Made by a program: the position numbers and the translations under genes. The notes beneath the pieces are model-generated. The model was not told the origin of the DNA. It worked only from the letters and a program-made list of their open reading frames with translations, and made no database searches. A stretch of 64,000 bases of DNA, from positions 124,001 to 188,000 of the forward strand of contig NZ_JAMXMV010000003.1 in the NCBI RefSeq assembly GCF_024055715.1. Direction: 5' to 3'. Below are positions 43,906 to 54,500 of this stretch, piece by piece (position 1 is the first letter of the stretch; each line of letters begins with the position of its first letter). The stretch comes from Actinoallomurus soli (lineage in GTDB: Bacteria > Actinomycetota > Actinomycetes > Streptosporangiales > Streptosporangiaceae).

Positions 43906-44120
43906 GGCGCCCGCCCCGTCCCCGGCGGTCCTCTCCGACGGCGTCATCGGCGCCCGCCCCGTCCCGAGCGGTCCTCTCCGACGGCGTCATCGGCGCCCGC
44001 CCCGTCCCGAGCGGTCCTTGCCGGCCATGTGCTCGCCGGCCACCCCGTCCCGAGCGGTCCTTGCCGGCCATGTGCTCGGCGGCCGGCCCGTCCCCGGCGG
44101 TCCTTCGGTGGCCGCACACT
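43906..44120. repeat. tandem repeat, five units of exactly 43 bp
   Basis: Units start at 43906, 43949, 43992, 44035 and 44078 without any indel. The anchor CCCCGTCC recurs at 43914, 43957, 44000 and 44043, with GCCCGTCC at 44086. Units 1 and 2 are almost identical. Unit 3 is a hybrid with the second half of unit 4 (CCTTGCCGGCCATGTGCTC). Unit 5 is degenerate. The array ends 6 bases before the GTG of the methyltransferase gene, so it occupies that gene's whole upstream region after the SDR gene. Confidence 0.9.
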
Positions 44121-44126
44121 GGGTGC

Positions 44127-45113
44127 GTGTCCCGTCCCCCACGGCCCGAAGGGGTCATCACCCGCGGCACGACCGCGCCCAACCGGCTCCGCCGCGCCGA
44201 CCGCTGGATCGTCTCGGTGCACGGCCCGCTGCTCCGGCGGGCCGAGCGGCCCCTCGTCGTGGACCTGGGATTCGGGGCCTCGCCGGTCACGACGGCCGAG
44301 CTGTTCGGGCGGCTGCGCGTGGTGCATCCCCGGGTCGAGGTGGTCGGCATCGAGATCGATCCGGCCCGGGTCGCCACCGCGAAGCCGCGCGAACGCGAGG
44401 GTCTGTCCTTCCGCCTCGGCGGCTTCGAACTGCCCGTCGACCGCCCGCCCACGCTGGTCCGGGCGTTCAACGTGCTGCGGCAGTACGGGGAGGGCGAGGC
44501 GTGGGCGGCGTGGGAGCGGCTGTGCGCGGGGCTGGCTCCCGACGGCGTTCTGGTCGAGGGCACCTGCGCGGAGACCGGCCGCCGCGCCTCCTGGGTGACC
44601 CTCGGCGCCCGCGGCGCGGACGGGACGCCGACCGCCGGCGCGGGGCGGAGCACCGGCGGCGGAAAAGGCGCGGGGGCCCTACGGGACACGGGGAGGGTCC
44701 AGGGCGCGGACGCGGTACGAGGCGCGGGGGCGGTGCGGGGGCGTCGTGACCCGCGGCCGGGTGGGGCCGAGCCGCGGACGGTCACGCTGGCGGCCCACCT
44801 TCCGACGTTGTCGCGGCCGTCGGATCTGGCGGAGCGCCTGCCCAAGACGCTGATCCACCGCAACGTGCCCGGCGAACGGGTGCACGAGCTGCTGGCCGCC
44901 TTCGACCGCGCGTGGGCGGCCGCCGCGCCGCAGTCGGTGTTCGGGCCGCGCCAGCGCTGGGTCACCGCGGTGCAGCTCCTGGCGCGCGACCACCCGGTGC
45001 TCACCGCGCCGCCGTACGGCGGGCGGGCGCGCTGGCGGCTCGGGGAGGTCACCCTCCCGTGGTCGGCCGTCGCCCCGGACCAGATCTCCTTGATCCCCTC
45101 TTTGCGCGAATAA
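44127..45113 (+). CDS. class I SAM-dependent methyltransferase-like protein
   Basis: A 328-residue protein with a methyltransferase core: VVDLGFGASPVTTAEL (SAM loop, GFGAS), VEVVGIEIDPARV, RAFNVLRQYGEGEAW and APDGVLVEGTCAETGRR. An insertion of about 50 residues rich in Gly, Arg and Ala (about 165-215) interrupts the domain. The C-terminal part contains HRNVPGERVHELLAAFDRAW and ends ISLIPSLRE. Orthologues commonly lie near mshA in actinomycetes, and the substrate is unknown. The GTG at 44127 is the best start; it lies directly after the 43-bp repeats, so transcription or translation must begin within or next to the array. Confidence 0.78.
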   Translation: MSRPPRPEGVITRGTTAPNRLRRADRWIVSVHGPLLRRAERPLVVDLGFGASPVTTAELFGRLRVVHPRVEVVGIEIDPARVATAKPREREGLSFRLGGFELPVDRPPTLVRAFNVLRQYGEGEAWAAWERLCAGLAPDGVLVEGTCAETGRRASWVTLGARGADGTPTAGAGRSTGGGKGAGALRDTGRVQGADAVRGAGAVRGRRDPRPGGAEPRTVTLAAHLPTLSRPSDLAERLPKTLIHRNVPGERVHELLAAFDRAWAAAAPQSVFGPRQRWVTAVQLLARDHPVLTAPPYGGRARWRLGEVTLPWSAVAPDQISLIPSLRE

Positions 45114-45192
45114 CGACATATAGCCATAGAAACGACTTTTCGGGCGAACGACCGTTGGAGTACTGGTCGACTTCACCGAGGAGATGATTTCC

Positions 45193-45903
45193 ATGGGCGA
45201 ACGCCACGAGATGCGGTGGGGCGGGCTGGCCGGCATCGGCGCGGTGATCTTCGCGGTCGTCGGCCGGATCGTGATGGGACCCATGCCGCAGCTCACCAGC
45301 CCGGTCGGCACGGTCACCATGTACCTGGCGACCCATCGGGCGCACATCATGTGGGGCACGGTGCTCTTCGCCATCGGGATCGCGCTGTTCCTGTGGTTCG
45401 GCGCGGCGCTGTCGACGGCGTTCCGGCGCGCGGACGAGGCCGGCGACGCTCCCACTGTCGTCCTCGCCGGGTTCATCCTCGTCTCCACGCTGGCGTTCAT
45501 GGCCATCTCGGTGTTCGCCGGCATGACGTACGCCATGACGGAGTACCGGACGCTGCTGCTGTTCGCGCCCGCTCCGTACGCCACGATGACGGTCGTGGGG
45601 ACGGTCGCGGGCGTCGCCACCGCGCTGACGTTCGCGGCGATCACCGTGGCCAACGCCCGCACGCACCTCCTTCCGCGGTGGATGGCGCTGTTCGCCGGGG
45701 TCGTCGCGGTGATCCGGCTGCTGGCCGTCTTCACCCTGGGGATCACCGGCGGTGTCCTGGTGCCCGGCGGATGGCTGGAGACGTACGTCCCCGGCATCCT
45801 CGCCGCGCTGTGGGTGCTGGCCGCGAGCGGGCTCCTGGTGCGGGAGCACCTGCCGACCCTCCGGATGCGCGCGCCGCGCGTCATGGGTCCCCGCCGCGCG
45901 TGA
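45193..45903 (+). CDS. DUF4386-like six-helix membrane protein
   Basis: A 236-residue integral membrane protein with six predicted helices (about residues 10-30, 52-75, 90-112, 125-155, 168-188 and 200-220). It includes GTVLFAIGIALFLWFGAAL and TTVVGTVAGVATALTFAAI-like segments similar to DUF4386-type proteins, which have no known activity. The ATG at 45193 is chosen because GAGGAG lies about 10 bases upstream; an ATG at 45184 sits too close. It appears monocistronic. Confidence 0.72.
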   Translation: MGERHEMRWGGLAGIGAVIFAVVGRIVMGPMPQLTSPVGTVTMYLATHRAHIMWGTVLFAIGIALFLWFGAALSTAFRRADEAGDAPTVVLAGFILVSTLAFMAISVFAGMTYAMTEYRTLLLFAPAPYATMTVVGTVAGVATALTFAAITVANARTHLLPRWMALFAGVVAVIRLLAVFTLGITGGVLVPGGWLETYVPGILAALWVLAASGLLVREHLPTLRMRAPRVMGPRRA

Positions 45904-46021
45904 CCTATCGAGCAGGCCATTCCCATCTCTGGCCGAAGCCGTGATATGCCCGGTAATGTAAAGTCGCCTTTTCTCGGGTGCGACATCCGTCATGCCGCGT
46001 CGGCCATTGCGAGGGGAACGC

Positions 46022-46366
46022 ATGACGAGGAGCGACAACGCTCTCAACTGGCAGGTTCAGCAGGAGAAACTGTCCGCGGCCGCGGAGGGGACCTATCAGA
46101 TCGCCCGTGGCCTGCGCAGGACGGTCACCGAGACCTCTGCGGGGTGCCTGGCGGTCACGTCCGGTCACCAGGGTTTCTCGTGCGTCGGGACGCTCGCGCG
46201 GCTCCACGAGGCGCATTCCGCGCATTTCGAGGGCCATGCGGCCGAGGCCGACGAACTGACGCACCGTTTCCTGAACACCGGGACGACTTACACGGGCGCC
46301 GAGCATGCCGCCTGGGGCGCGGTGGGCCGGGCCAGGCAGGTGACCGAGTCGGCGCGAGAGGTCTGA
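46022..46366 (+). CDS. small ESX/WXG100-superfamily-like protein
   Basis: A 114-residue, mainly helical protein preceded by GAGGGGAACGC. Two long helices (about residues 8-35 and 60-110) and the WQVQQEKL and AAWGAVGRARQVTESAREV stretches resemble secreted EspC/DUF2580 or WXG100-like helical hairpins, though there is no exact WxG. It lies one base upstream of a gene for a WXG-like/transglycosylase fusion, so the pair probably forms a heterodimeric type VII substrate. No signal peptide is present, as expected for ESX substrates. Confidence 0.65.
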   Translation: MTRSDNALNWQVQQEKLSAAAEGTYQIARGLRRTVTETSAGCLAVTSGHQGFSCVGTLARLHEAHSAHFEGHAAEADELTHRFLNTGTTYTGAEHAAWGAVGRARQVTESAREV

Positions 46367-46367
46367 C

Positions 46368-47366
46368 GTGACGATCTCGTACCAGCAGCTCAGGGATGCC
46401 AACCCGGCGATGTTCCACCAGAGCGCGGCGGCGTGGAAGGACTGGGCCGACGCCGCACTGGTCCACGCCGGGTACGTCGACGACCGGGTCAATCCGCACA
46501 TCCAGCCGGGGCACTGGGACGGCATGGTCGCCGAGCTGGCCCGCGGCAAGGTGACCGACGCCAAGTCGCGGCTGACCGACTCCGCCGGTCGCCTGAAGAC
46601 CATCGAGACCGTGCTCGTCCAGGCCGGCCAGGACTTCGAGCAGGCCCAGCAGGATCTGCTCGAAGCCGTCCGCGAGGCCCAGGACACGTGGCACTTCGAG
46701 GTCGACGGCGACGGGCACATCACCATCCCCGGGCCCCTCATCGACCCGAAGACCAAAGACAAGGACACGATCACCAAGACCAAGAACGCCGCGGCGACCC
46801 TGCAGACGAAGATCTCGGCGGCGCTCTACCGGGCGGACCAGGCCGACAAGGGTGTGAACAACGCGCTGAACGGCCTGTTCCCCCCGAAGGGCGGGTCGCC
46901 GACCGGCGGCGCGGGCCCGACCGGGGGCCACGGGCCGAGCGGGTGGAACGGTGACTACGGGCCGAGCGGCGGTCCGCCGCTCCAGAAGCCCAGCGGGAAC
47001 GTCGCGGAGTGGATCCGGCAGGCGATCGCGGTCCTGCACCAGCACGGCATCAACCTCGGCCCGAACGACGCGAGCTACATCGCGACGATCATCCAGTACG
47101 AGTCCGGCGGCAACCCGCACGCGATCAACCTCTGGGACTCCAACGCCGCCGCCGGTCACCCCTCCAAGGGCCTCATGCAGACCATCGACGGCACCTTCAA
47201 CTCGTACGCGATGCGCCAGGCGGGCGGTGCGGCGCCCAACGTCTGGAACCCCGTCGACAACATCGTCGCCGGCGTGAACTACGCGCTGCACCGGTACGGT
47301 TCGCTGGCCAACGTCCCCGGCATCCGGAACCTCATCCACCACACCGGCGGATACGTCGGCTACTGA
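46368..47366 (+). CDS. putative type VII-secreted lytic transglycosylase with WXG-like N-terminal domain
   Basis: A 332-residue two-domain protein. Residues 1-170 are a helical hairpin domain with W23, W26 and W50-D-G and long amphipathic helices, like WXG100-type or DUF4226 secretion domains. A Gly/Pro/Ser linker (about 172-210) follows. Residues 212-332 are an SLT-type transglycosylase with catalytic Glu245 in IIQYESGGNP, SKGLMQTIDGTF and VAGVNYALHRYG. It should cleave peptidoglycan, perhaps to let large secreted proteins through the wall. It is coupled to the small ESX-like gene and converges on the operon of the 3210-residue giant. Confidence 0.82.
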   Translation: MTISYQQLRDANPAMFHQSAAAWKDWADAALVHAGYVDDRVNPHIQPGHWDGMVAELARGKVTDAKSRLTDSAGRLKTIETVLVQAGQDFEQAQQDLLEAVREAQDTWHFEVDGDGHITIPGPLIDPKTKDKDTITKTKNAAATLQTKISAALYRADQADKGVNNALNGLFPPKGGSPTGGAGPTGGHGPSGWNGDYGPSGGPPLQKPSGNVAEWIRQAIAVLHQHGINLGPNDASYIATIIQYESGGNPHAINLWDSNAAAGHPSKGLMQTIDGTFNSYAMRQAGGAAPNVWNPVDNIVAGVNYALHRYGSLANVPGIRNLIHHTGGYVGY

Positions 47367-47385
47367 CCCCCCGGCGGGCCGGACG

Positions 47386-47988
47386 TCACGCGTCGCGCAG
47401 ACTGCGGAAGTCCCGGAGACTCCGCTCGTAGAAGGCGAGCTCCTCCTCCAGCCGCGCCCTCGTGAACCGCTCCGGGGCCTCCTGGCGGGTAAGGGTTCCG
47501 AGCTCCGACCAGAACGCCGTCTCGGGCACCTCGTCGGCGTCCGGGGGAAGGAACCTGGCGGCCTCGCGCAGCGCCGCACGGGCCACCTCCCAGCCCTGCA
47601 CCACGTTCCGGTAGAGGTCGTCATCGGAGGTGTCCCGGGCGGAGTCGAGGCTCTCCAGCATCGCCCGGCGCGCGTACGCGGCGGCGACCTGCACCCACTG
47701 CCCGGCGTCGATCAGCTCGGAGGGCCCGTCACCGAACATCAGGTCCTCGTCCCGTGCCGTCGCCTCGCTCGCGTACGGGATCACGACCTCGACCGGGTCG
47801 CCCTGACCGGCCCCCTCCCTCTCGATCCGCAGCGTCCAGGCGTCCGGCCCCTCGGTCAGCGTCGTCCGCGGGCGGGAACCGCCCGCCGGCTCGCCGCCGG
47901 ACGCCGCCGGTTCGTCGCCGGACGCGGTCGCGGACAGCAGGAGGTCGGCGTACAGCTCGGCCTCACGAAGCGTCCTGGCAATGGGCAC
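47386..47988 (-). CDS. immunity-like protein, paralogue of upstream gene
   Basis: A 200-residue acidic soluble protein of unknown function. It shares with the protein encoded 4 bases upstream the N-terminal PIARTLREAELY, the middle SELIDAGQWVQVAA, and the C-terminal DEVPETAFWSELGT followed by PERFTRARLEEELAFYE. The two are clearly paralogues. The GTG at 47988 is chosen because AAGGAG lies about 9 bases upstream and because it aligns with the paralogue start. Its place after a giant WXG100-like gene suggests an immunity or chaperone role; this is inference. Confidence 0.7.
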   Translation of the reverse strand: MPIARTLREAELYADLLLSATASGDEPAASGGEPAGGSRPRTTLTEGPDAWTLRIEREGAGQGDPVEVVIPYASEATARDEDLMFGDGPSELIDAGQWVQVAAAYARRAMLESLDSARDTSDDDLYRNVVQGWEVARAALREAARFLPPDADEVPETAFWSELGTLTRQEAPERFTRARLEEELAFYERSLRDFRSLRDA

Positions 47989-47992
47989 GGCC

Positions 47993-48556
47993 TCAGTCTC
48001 CTTCTTCGCGTCGCTCGGGCGCATCGCCCGCCCGGTGCCCGCTCAGCCGGTCGCGGTAGTCCTCCCGGAGGGCCCGCAGCCGGTCCCGGGTGAACCGGGC
48101 GGGCTCGGCGTCGCGCTCCCGCCGTCCGCGTCGGGACCAGAAGGCCCGCTCCGGCACCGCCTCGTCGCCGGGGCCCAGGAACTTGACGATCTCATCGACC
48201 GCGGCCACCGCGATCGCCAGTGCGCGGCGTTCCTCGGCGGGATCGTCGGCGGGGGCGTTGCGTGAGGTGAGGTCGGCCACCCACAGCCATTCGCCGGCGT
48301 CCAGCAGGCGCGACGGCTCCGGCCCTCCGAACGTCGGGTAGCCCACGGGCACGACCTCGTGCTCCGGCAGGCCGAAGAGGTGCTCGCGCGCGTTCCCGCA
48401 CCCGGCGCACGTGCCCGCGTACCGGCCGACCGGCGTCCCTTCGGCCAGGACGATCCCGTGCCTCCAGGTCGTCTCCACCGATCCGCAGACCTCGCACGGG
48501 TGAAGGTCGAGGTAGAGGTGTGCCTCATCCCTCGTCCGCGCCACGGGAAACGGCAT
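47993..48556 (-). CDS. immunity-like protein with zinc-ribbon-like cysteines
   Basis: A 187-residue protein. The N-terminus FPVARTRDEAHLYLDLHPC and then C-x2-C pairs (CEVCGS and CAGCGN) form a likely zinc ribbon. The rest matches its downstream paralogue (SRLLDAGEWLWVADL, DEAVPERAFWSRRG, ARFTRDRLRALREDY). The paralogue has lost all these cysteines. Proteins of this type recur in actinomycetes next to large secreted toxin-like genes. It starts 36 bases after the giant gene and is probably in its operon. Confidence 0.72.
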   Translation of the reverse strand: MPFPVARTRDEAHLYLDLHPCEVCGSVETTWRHGIVLAEGTPVGRYAGTCAGCGNAREHLFGLPEHEVVPVGYPTFGGPEPSRLLDAGEWLWVADLTSRNAPADDPAEERRALAIAVAAVDEIVKFLGPGDEAVPERAFWSRRGRRERDAEPARFTRDRLRALREDYRDRLSGHRAGDAPERREEGD

Positions 48557-48592
48557 CGCGCTCCCTCCTCTCCCGCCTGTTCCAACGAAACC

Positions 48593-51500
48593 CTAGACGC
48601 CGCCTCCCCCGGGCCCGGACGCCACGGCGCCCTCGCCGGTCGCCTCGCCCTGCCAGGACCCGGGTCGCGCGTCGGCGTCGGGCCGGATCGCCTGCCTGCG
48701 GGGAACGTCCCGGTCGGGAACGGCGACGCCCCGGCCCAGCAGCTCGGCGCGCACGTGGTCGCCGAAGGTCCCCTCCCCGTCCCACTCGTTGAACAGCCGG
48801 CGCAGGTCCACGCCGTGCTCGTCCGCCCGCTCGGAGTACCACCGGTCCAGCGTGGCGAACGCCTCGGCGAAGCCGCCGTCGGTCCACTCGTCCTCGGAGT
48901 GCAGCATCCCGTCCTTGGTCGCCAGGTAGCGGTGTGCCTCCTGGCCGGGCACCTCCACCTCCACCCGTACGTCCGTCTGGTTGAGCATGGCCTTCATCAG
49001 CGCCTGCCGGAGCGGGGCCGACGGCCGCCGCGGATCGGCGGTGACCAGGTCCCAGTGCCGGTCCGCGCCGCCGGCCGCTCCGCCGGGCGCGCCGTCGGAT
49101 GGCATCGGCCAGGCGGGCGCCTCCGGCCGGGGGGCCTCCTGCCGGTCCCGTGCGGCCTGGTACTCGTAGTCCGGCAGCGTCAGGTTCACGGTGCCGTGGG
49201 CCGTTCCGCTGATCTCCTTCTTGCCGTGGGTCACGGTGATCTCGGCGATGTAGTGCGCGCGCGCCTCGGTCCCCTCGCCCTTGACCATGGCCGTGGTCTC
49301 GATCCTGAGCCCGCTGCTCGTTCCGACGCTCTCGGACGCCTGCGCGCCGGTGGCGACCGACTCGCTTCCCCCGAGCGGGCCCACGGGCACGTTTCCGGAG
49401 AACCCCCGGGTGACGGGGAAGAGCCGCCCCTTGGAGATGGAGTATCCGGACATGTGCTGGTCTCGCCACACCTTGCCGTACTCCACGTCCGTCAACCCGC
49501 CCACGTCGATGGACGGATCGACGAGCGTGAACCTGATCCGCGCGGTCGCCTCCTGGCCCCCGTAGTGCACGGTGAGCGAGCGTCCTGCGCCGGTCAGCTG
49601 CTCGAAGTTGGCCTCGCGCCAGGTCGCGCGCCACTGGTGCGCCAGCTGGAACTCGATCTCCGGGCGTGCCCCCGCGGGGAGCAGCTCGCTGAACGCGTCG
49701 AGCATGAAGGCGTGCGGCCCCTCGCCGTCGATCTCGTGCGCGTAGACCTTGGCGCCCTCGAGGATGAACGGCCGGTGGTCGGCCGGCCCGCCCGGAACGG
49801 AGGAGTGGTCGGGGGCGGACGGTCGATCGGGAACGGACGACCGGTCCGGGGTGGACGGCTGAGCGGCGGACGGCTGAGCGGCGGGTCGCTCCTCGACGGG
49901 GAAGGCCTGCTCCGTGGGCACCCACCGGACGACCGTTCCCTCCAGGGTGGCGGTGGCGCGGGTGAGGGCCTTGGGCGCCTTGTCCTCGTCGACGAGCCGG
50001 CCGGACTGCAGCGGCGCCCGCTCGACCTCGAGGTCGACCCTGAGGGACTGCCGGAACTTGGTCAGGCCGAACTTGGCGACCCGGTTGACCTTGGTCTGCT
50101 GCTCGCCGCTCGACTGGGTGACGGACGTGCTGCGGCCCGTGGACGCGCTGCCCGTCGTGTCCGTGTCCGAGCCCGACACGCCGCCGCCGAGGGACTTGCC
50201 GTCGGTCTCGGAGGTGCCGGTCTCCAGGTAGTCGTACTTCTGCCCGATGTGCCCCTGATCCGGGCGTACGGCGAGCACCTCGTGGTCCTGGCCCGTCACC
50301 GCCTTCATCCGCAGGTGGAGCAGCTGCACGCCGTGCGAGGTGTTGATCTGGACGGGGACGCGCTCGACGTGGCCCAGGAAGTCGATCGCGTCCCGGAAAT
50401 GGCCGTACGGGCGCTTGCCGGCGAAGGTCCGGTAGAGCGCGTGCTTCAGCGCGTGGTCGGTGTTCAGCGCGTCCGGGGCCACCTCCTCCACGAGGCGCCT
50501 CATCGCGTCGTAGAGCTTGACCTCTTCCCCGCTCGGGGTCTTGAGGTGCATCTCCTCGACCATGGCCGAGTGTTCCCAGGGGTCGGGGATCGTGATCCGC
50601 CGGGGCTCGTTCACCAGGTCGACGGCCCGGGTGATCTGCTCGCGCAGCAGGTGCTCGGCGGGGGCCTTGGTCAGGCTGGGGCCAAGGCCCGTCGCCGACT
50701 CGAGCTTCGCCTTCAGCACGTCGGGGGTGTGGTGCTCGGCCAGCGGCACGTGGGCTCCGGCCTCGGCCGCGTCCGCCAGGTCCTTGGTGTAGCGCTGGAG
50801 GAGCGGGCCGGCCAGGTCCCGGTCGAGGTGCATGGTGCCGTTGAGGACCCGTTCGACGGCGTCGGCCGTCAGCGCCGGCGGGTGCTCCAGCGTGCCCGCG
50901 GCGTACAGCTCCAGGCTGTTGACCTCGCCGATCGACAGGAGCATCGGGCGATCCGGCAGGGGCACCGTGACGGGCTTGTGGTTCCCGCGCTGGACGACGG
51001 CCTCGAGGTCGGCGCTGGCGCGATGGACGTACTTGTTGTCGAGGCCGATCTTCAGGTCCTCGTGGGCGCCGATCTGGAGAGTCGACGTGGACGTCGAGGT
51101 GTTCCTCCCCTTGGACCCGTCGACCTCTCCGCCGGCCGTCGAGCCGCCCGCCTGGTGCTCGGTGCCGTTGAACGACCCGCTGGTGCTGTGGCTGTGCGAC
51201 TCCGACCGGGAGCTGCCCGCGCTGGAGAGGTTCATCCGGATGACGCCGTCGACGTCCGGGGCGACGACGATCTCCCCCACCGAGGTCACGTCCCGCATCC
51301 TGAGCGTGACCGAGATCGCTTCCGGCACCGGCCCGTGCGGGTCCACGATCAGCTCGACCGTGTACGGCGCCCCGGCGAACCACTCCGGATGCGAGCGCAC
51401 GTTGTCGGGATGCAGCAGGGCGGAGAGCTGGTTGTAGCCGGTGGTGCCGGGCTCGAGACCGGCCGCCGCGGCGACGTCCTTCACCGCGCCGCGCAGGTCG

Positions 51501-54500
51501 AGCGCCTGCACCTGGACCTTCTCGCGCACCGCCGGCGGGAGCGGGCGTTCGGCGTCCGCACCGGTCGCGGCCGGATCGGCGGCGGGCCGGTCCTGCGTGT
51601 CGCGCGGCAGCAGGTCCGTGGAGATGACCACCTCCGCGCTGCCGTCCTGGGTGATGATGTTCTTCCCGTCGAGGTCGACCCCGCTCTTGTCCGGGATATG
51701 CCATCGCGTCTGCCGGCCCGTGGGCTCGTGCAGCTCCACCGCGTTGCCGGTGTTGCCCTCGGACGCGCCGATGCTGTGGCCGTTGTTCCGGGAGTGGTTC
51801 ACGCCGGCCTTCGGGGCGAAGCCGGCGTGCCCCTGGCCGGGGTCGTGTCCCAGGGACGCTCCGCCGCCGTACTCCCACGCCGACGAGGCGGCGCGCGACC
51901 GGCCGGCCGTGTCCGACCCGATGCCCAGGTAGGCCTCGCCCCGGTCGTTGGTCGTCTCGATGACCCTGGCGTTGGCGAAGTCCTGGTCCTTCCAGAGGGT
52001 CAGCGTGCGCGTCTCCGGCGCGTGCCCGCTCCGGACGTGCGTGAGCGGGATGTCCAGCGCCCTCTGGCCGGCGGCGTTGTAGTGCGTCGCCACGAACCGC
52101 GGGTCCAGGGCGTCCCGTACCTGTTCCAGGGTGAGGGCCTGGCCGATCTGCTCGACCATGTCGCCGTCCGGGTCCCAGATCTGCCGGCCCTCGGCGTCGA
52201 GCTCCGGCAGGAAGCCGTCCTTCTGCAGCTCCTTGATGATCGCGTCGTGGACGCGTGCGTCGCCTTCGGCGTCGGGGCCCATCCGGACGTTCTCCACCAG
52301 TGCGTCCCCGGCTCCGCGCACCTGGCCCCTGCCCGTTCCCAGGTGGGCGGGGAGCTCGGCCTTGTAGCCCTGCGGCACTCCGGGGTCGCCGTCGTCGCGC
52401 GACGCCACCGAGCCGTCGGGTCTCCTCATCACCTCGCCCGAGGCGTCGTGCTCGACCGCCGCCGCGTCGACCGGTGCCCCGTGCCGGAGGAGTTCGTTCT
52501 CGGGAGCCTGGACGACCTCCTCACCGGTGTGCGTGAACCGCAGCGTCCTGTTCTCGCCGATCACCGTGACCCGGGCCTCGTACACCACCTCCTTGAAGTG
52601 CATCACCACCTCATGGCCGGTGGCGCGGTTCACGATCACGAAGTAGGCGTTGCCGCCCATGTTGATCCCGTCCGAGCGCGCGCGGTTGTAGCCGCCGGAC
52701 ACCTTGGGCCCCACGCCGAGGCCGTAGTCCTTCGGCCCCGGTACGGCGTCGAAGGAGTCGATCCCCGGGATCTTGAGGCCGAGCGAGCCCGAGACGTCGA
52801 TCGAACGGTTGAAGGACTCCGATCCGTTCACGCCGACCACGCCGATGCGCAGGCGCTCCTGCCACACGTCCTTGCTGGCCTTGGTCAGCGGCACGGCGCT
52901 GTCCAGCACCATCTTCTTGGTCAGCTGGACCTCCAGCTTCGGCCGGCCGTTCTCGAAGATGATGTCCGGCACCCCGGACTCCCGGTTGGCGGCCTTGTAC
53001 GAGTGGCCGGGGAGCTTCTGGGTGATGGCCGTCTGGAGATCTCTCTGGGCGCTCTCGCTGAGCGGGTGCCCCTCGGCCCGCAGCCCGTCCACGGTCGTCT
53101 TGAGCAGCTCCTCCGGCCCGTGCGACCAGAGGGTCACGTGCTCGGGGAACGGCGTCCGGCCCCGCTCCTCCGGCGGCAGCTGGAACGTGTGCTCCGGGGG
53201 CGGCAGGGTCTGGGAGTGCGGGAGGTACAGGTGGAGTTCGGCCGCGTCGTCGCCGACGCCCTGGGTGACGCGCTCGACCGACGTGCCGGGGGCCGTGCCG
53301 GTGTCGCGCGACTCCACGTGGACGACGACCTGCTTGGCGGCGAACCGCCGCTTCGGCCCGCGATCGTCGGCGACGTCGCCGTACCGCGCGTCGACGAGGA
53401 CACTGCCCTTCTCGGACAGGTTCCTGCCGACGGTCACCCCGACACTGGGCGCGACGTGCTCCAGGACCCCCTTGACCGCCGAGTGATCGGGCATGACCTT
53501 CGCCAGACCCGACCCGTCGAGGCCGAACGGGGTGCTGAGGCTTCGTGCGAGGGCCGCCCCGGCGGTGACGCCGGTCTGGGGAAGCGAACCGCTGACGTTC
53601 TGGGAGGCGTCCACGGGATCGTCGAGGACCTCGACGAGATCACGGGCCTCCCACTTCACCCAGAGCCTGTGCCCGCGAACGCGTAGTTCGGCGCCCTGCG
53701 GGGACAGCACGTGGCGGAGTTTCGCCCCCAGCTGGTCCTCCACCTCGGAGGGGGTCACCCGGTCGGTGCTCCCCTGGTGCGCCAGCATCTCGTTCCAGCG
53801 CTCCGTGGTCGCGTGCAGCAGCGGGAAGCGGCCGGTGATGGCGCCGTTGGACAGGACGTGTTCCGAGGGCAGCGCCGCGTCATGCGCCTCCTGGTAGGCG
53901 GTGAAGCGCTCCTGCGCGTCGTGGGCCAGCGCGACGACGTCGTCGTGCGACACCCCCGTCGCGGACGCCGGAGGATGCTCCCCCGTCTCGAGGCGCTCCA
54001 GGGAGCGCTGCAGCGCCTCGTACCGGTCGTGCGCCTCGGCGGCCCTGTCCAGCGCCTTGTCGTACGCCGCGGCCATCTCCCGGTGGTACTCCTGCAGCGT
54101 CCGCGCCTTCTCGCTCGCCGCGGCGGCCTTGCGGCTGCGTTCGAGCGCACCGCTGTCGCGCTCGCCCGCCTCCTTCATGGCCTCCCGGAAGGAGGCGTCG
54201 GCCCCCTCACCGGCCTCCTGCGCCTTCGCGCGGTGGAAGTCCACCCGTTCCAGCAGCGCCTCGAAGTCCCGGTGCAGGGCGGCGGTGATCTCGTGGGTCC
54301 TCGCCCTGACCTCGGAGACCGGCGTGACCGTCGCGACGCTCCCGCCGTCTCCCCCCGGCGCCAGGGTGGCAGGGTCGCCGGCGGCGCGCGCGGGCGCTCC
54401 GGCCTCCGCCGTACGGGCCTCCGCCGGGAGAACGCCGTCCCGCCCGCTGACCCAGGGCGGCTGCGGGGGCGTCCGCCCCCGGTCCCGCATCTCCGCCGCG

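Noticed and set aside
43906-44120. CRISPR-like array
   Set aside because: The whole 43-bp unit repeats with no unique spacers, and no cas genes are nearby.
48359-53686. A 1775-codon open frame on the plus strand
   Set aside because: It lies fully opposite the giant gene, is an in-phase product of high GC third positions, has no ribosome-binding site, and its translation is low-complexity (His/Arg/Gly/Leu/Val) with no domain.
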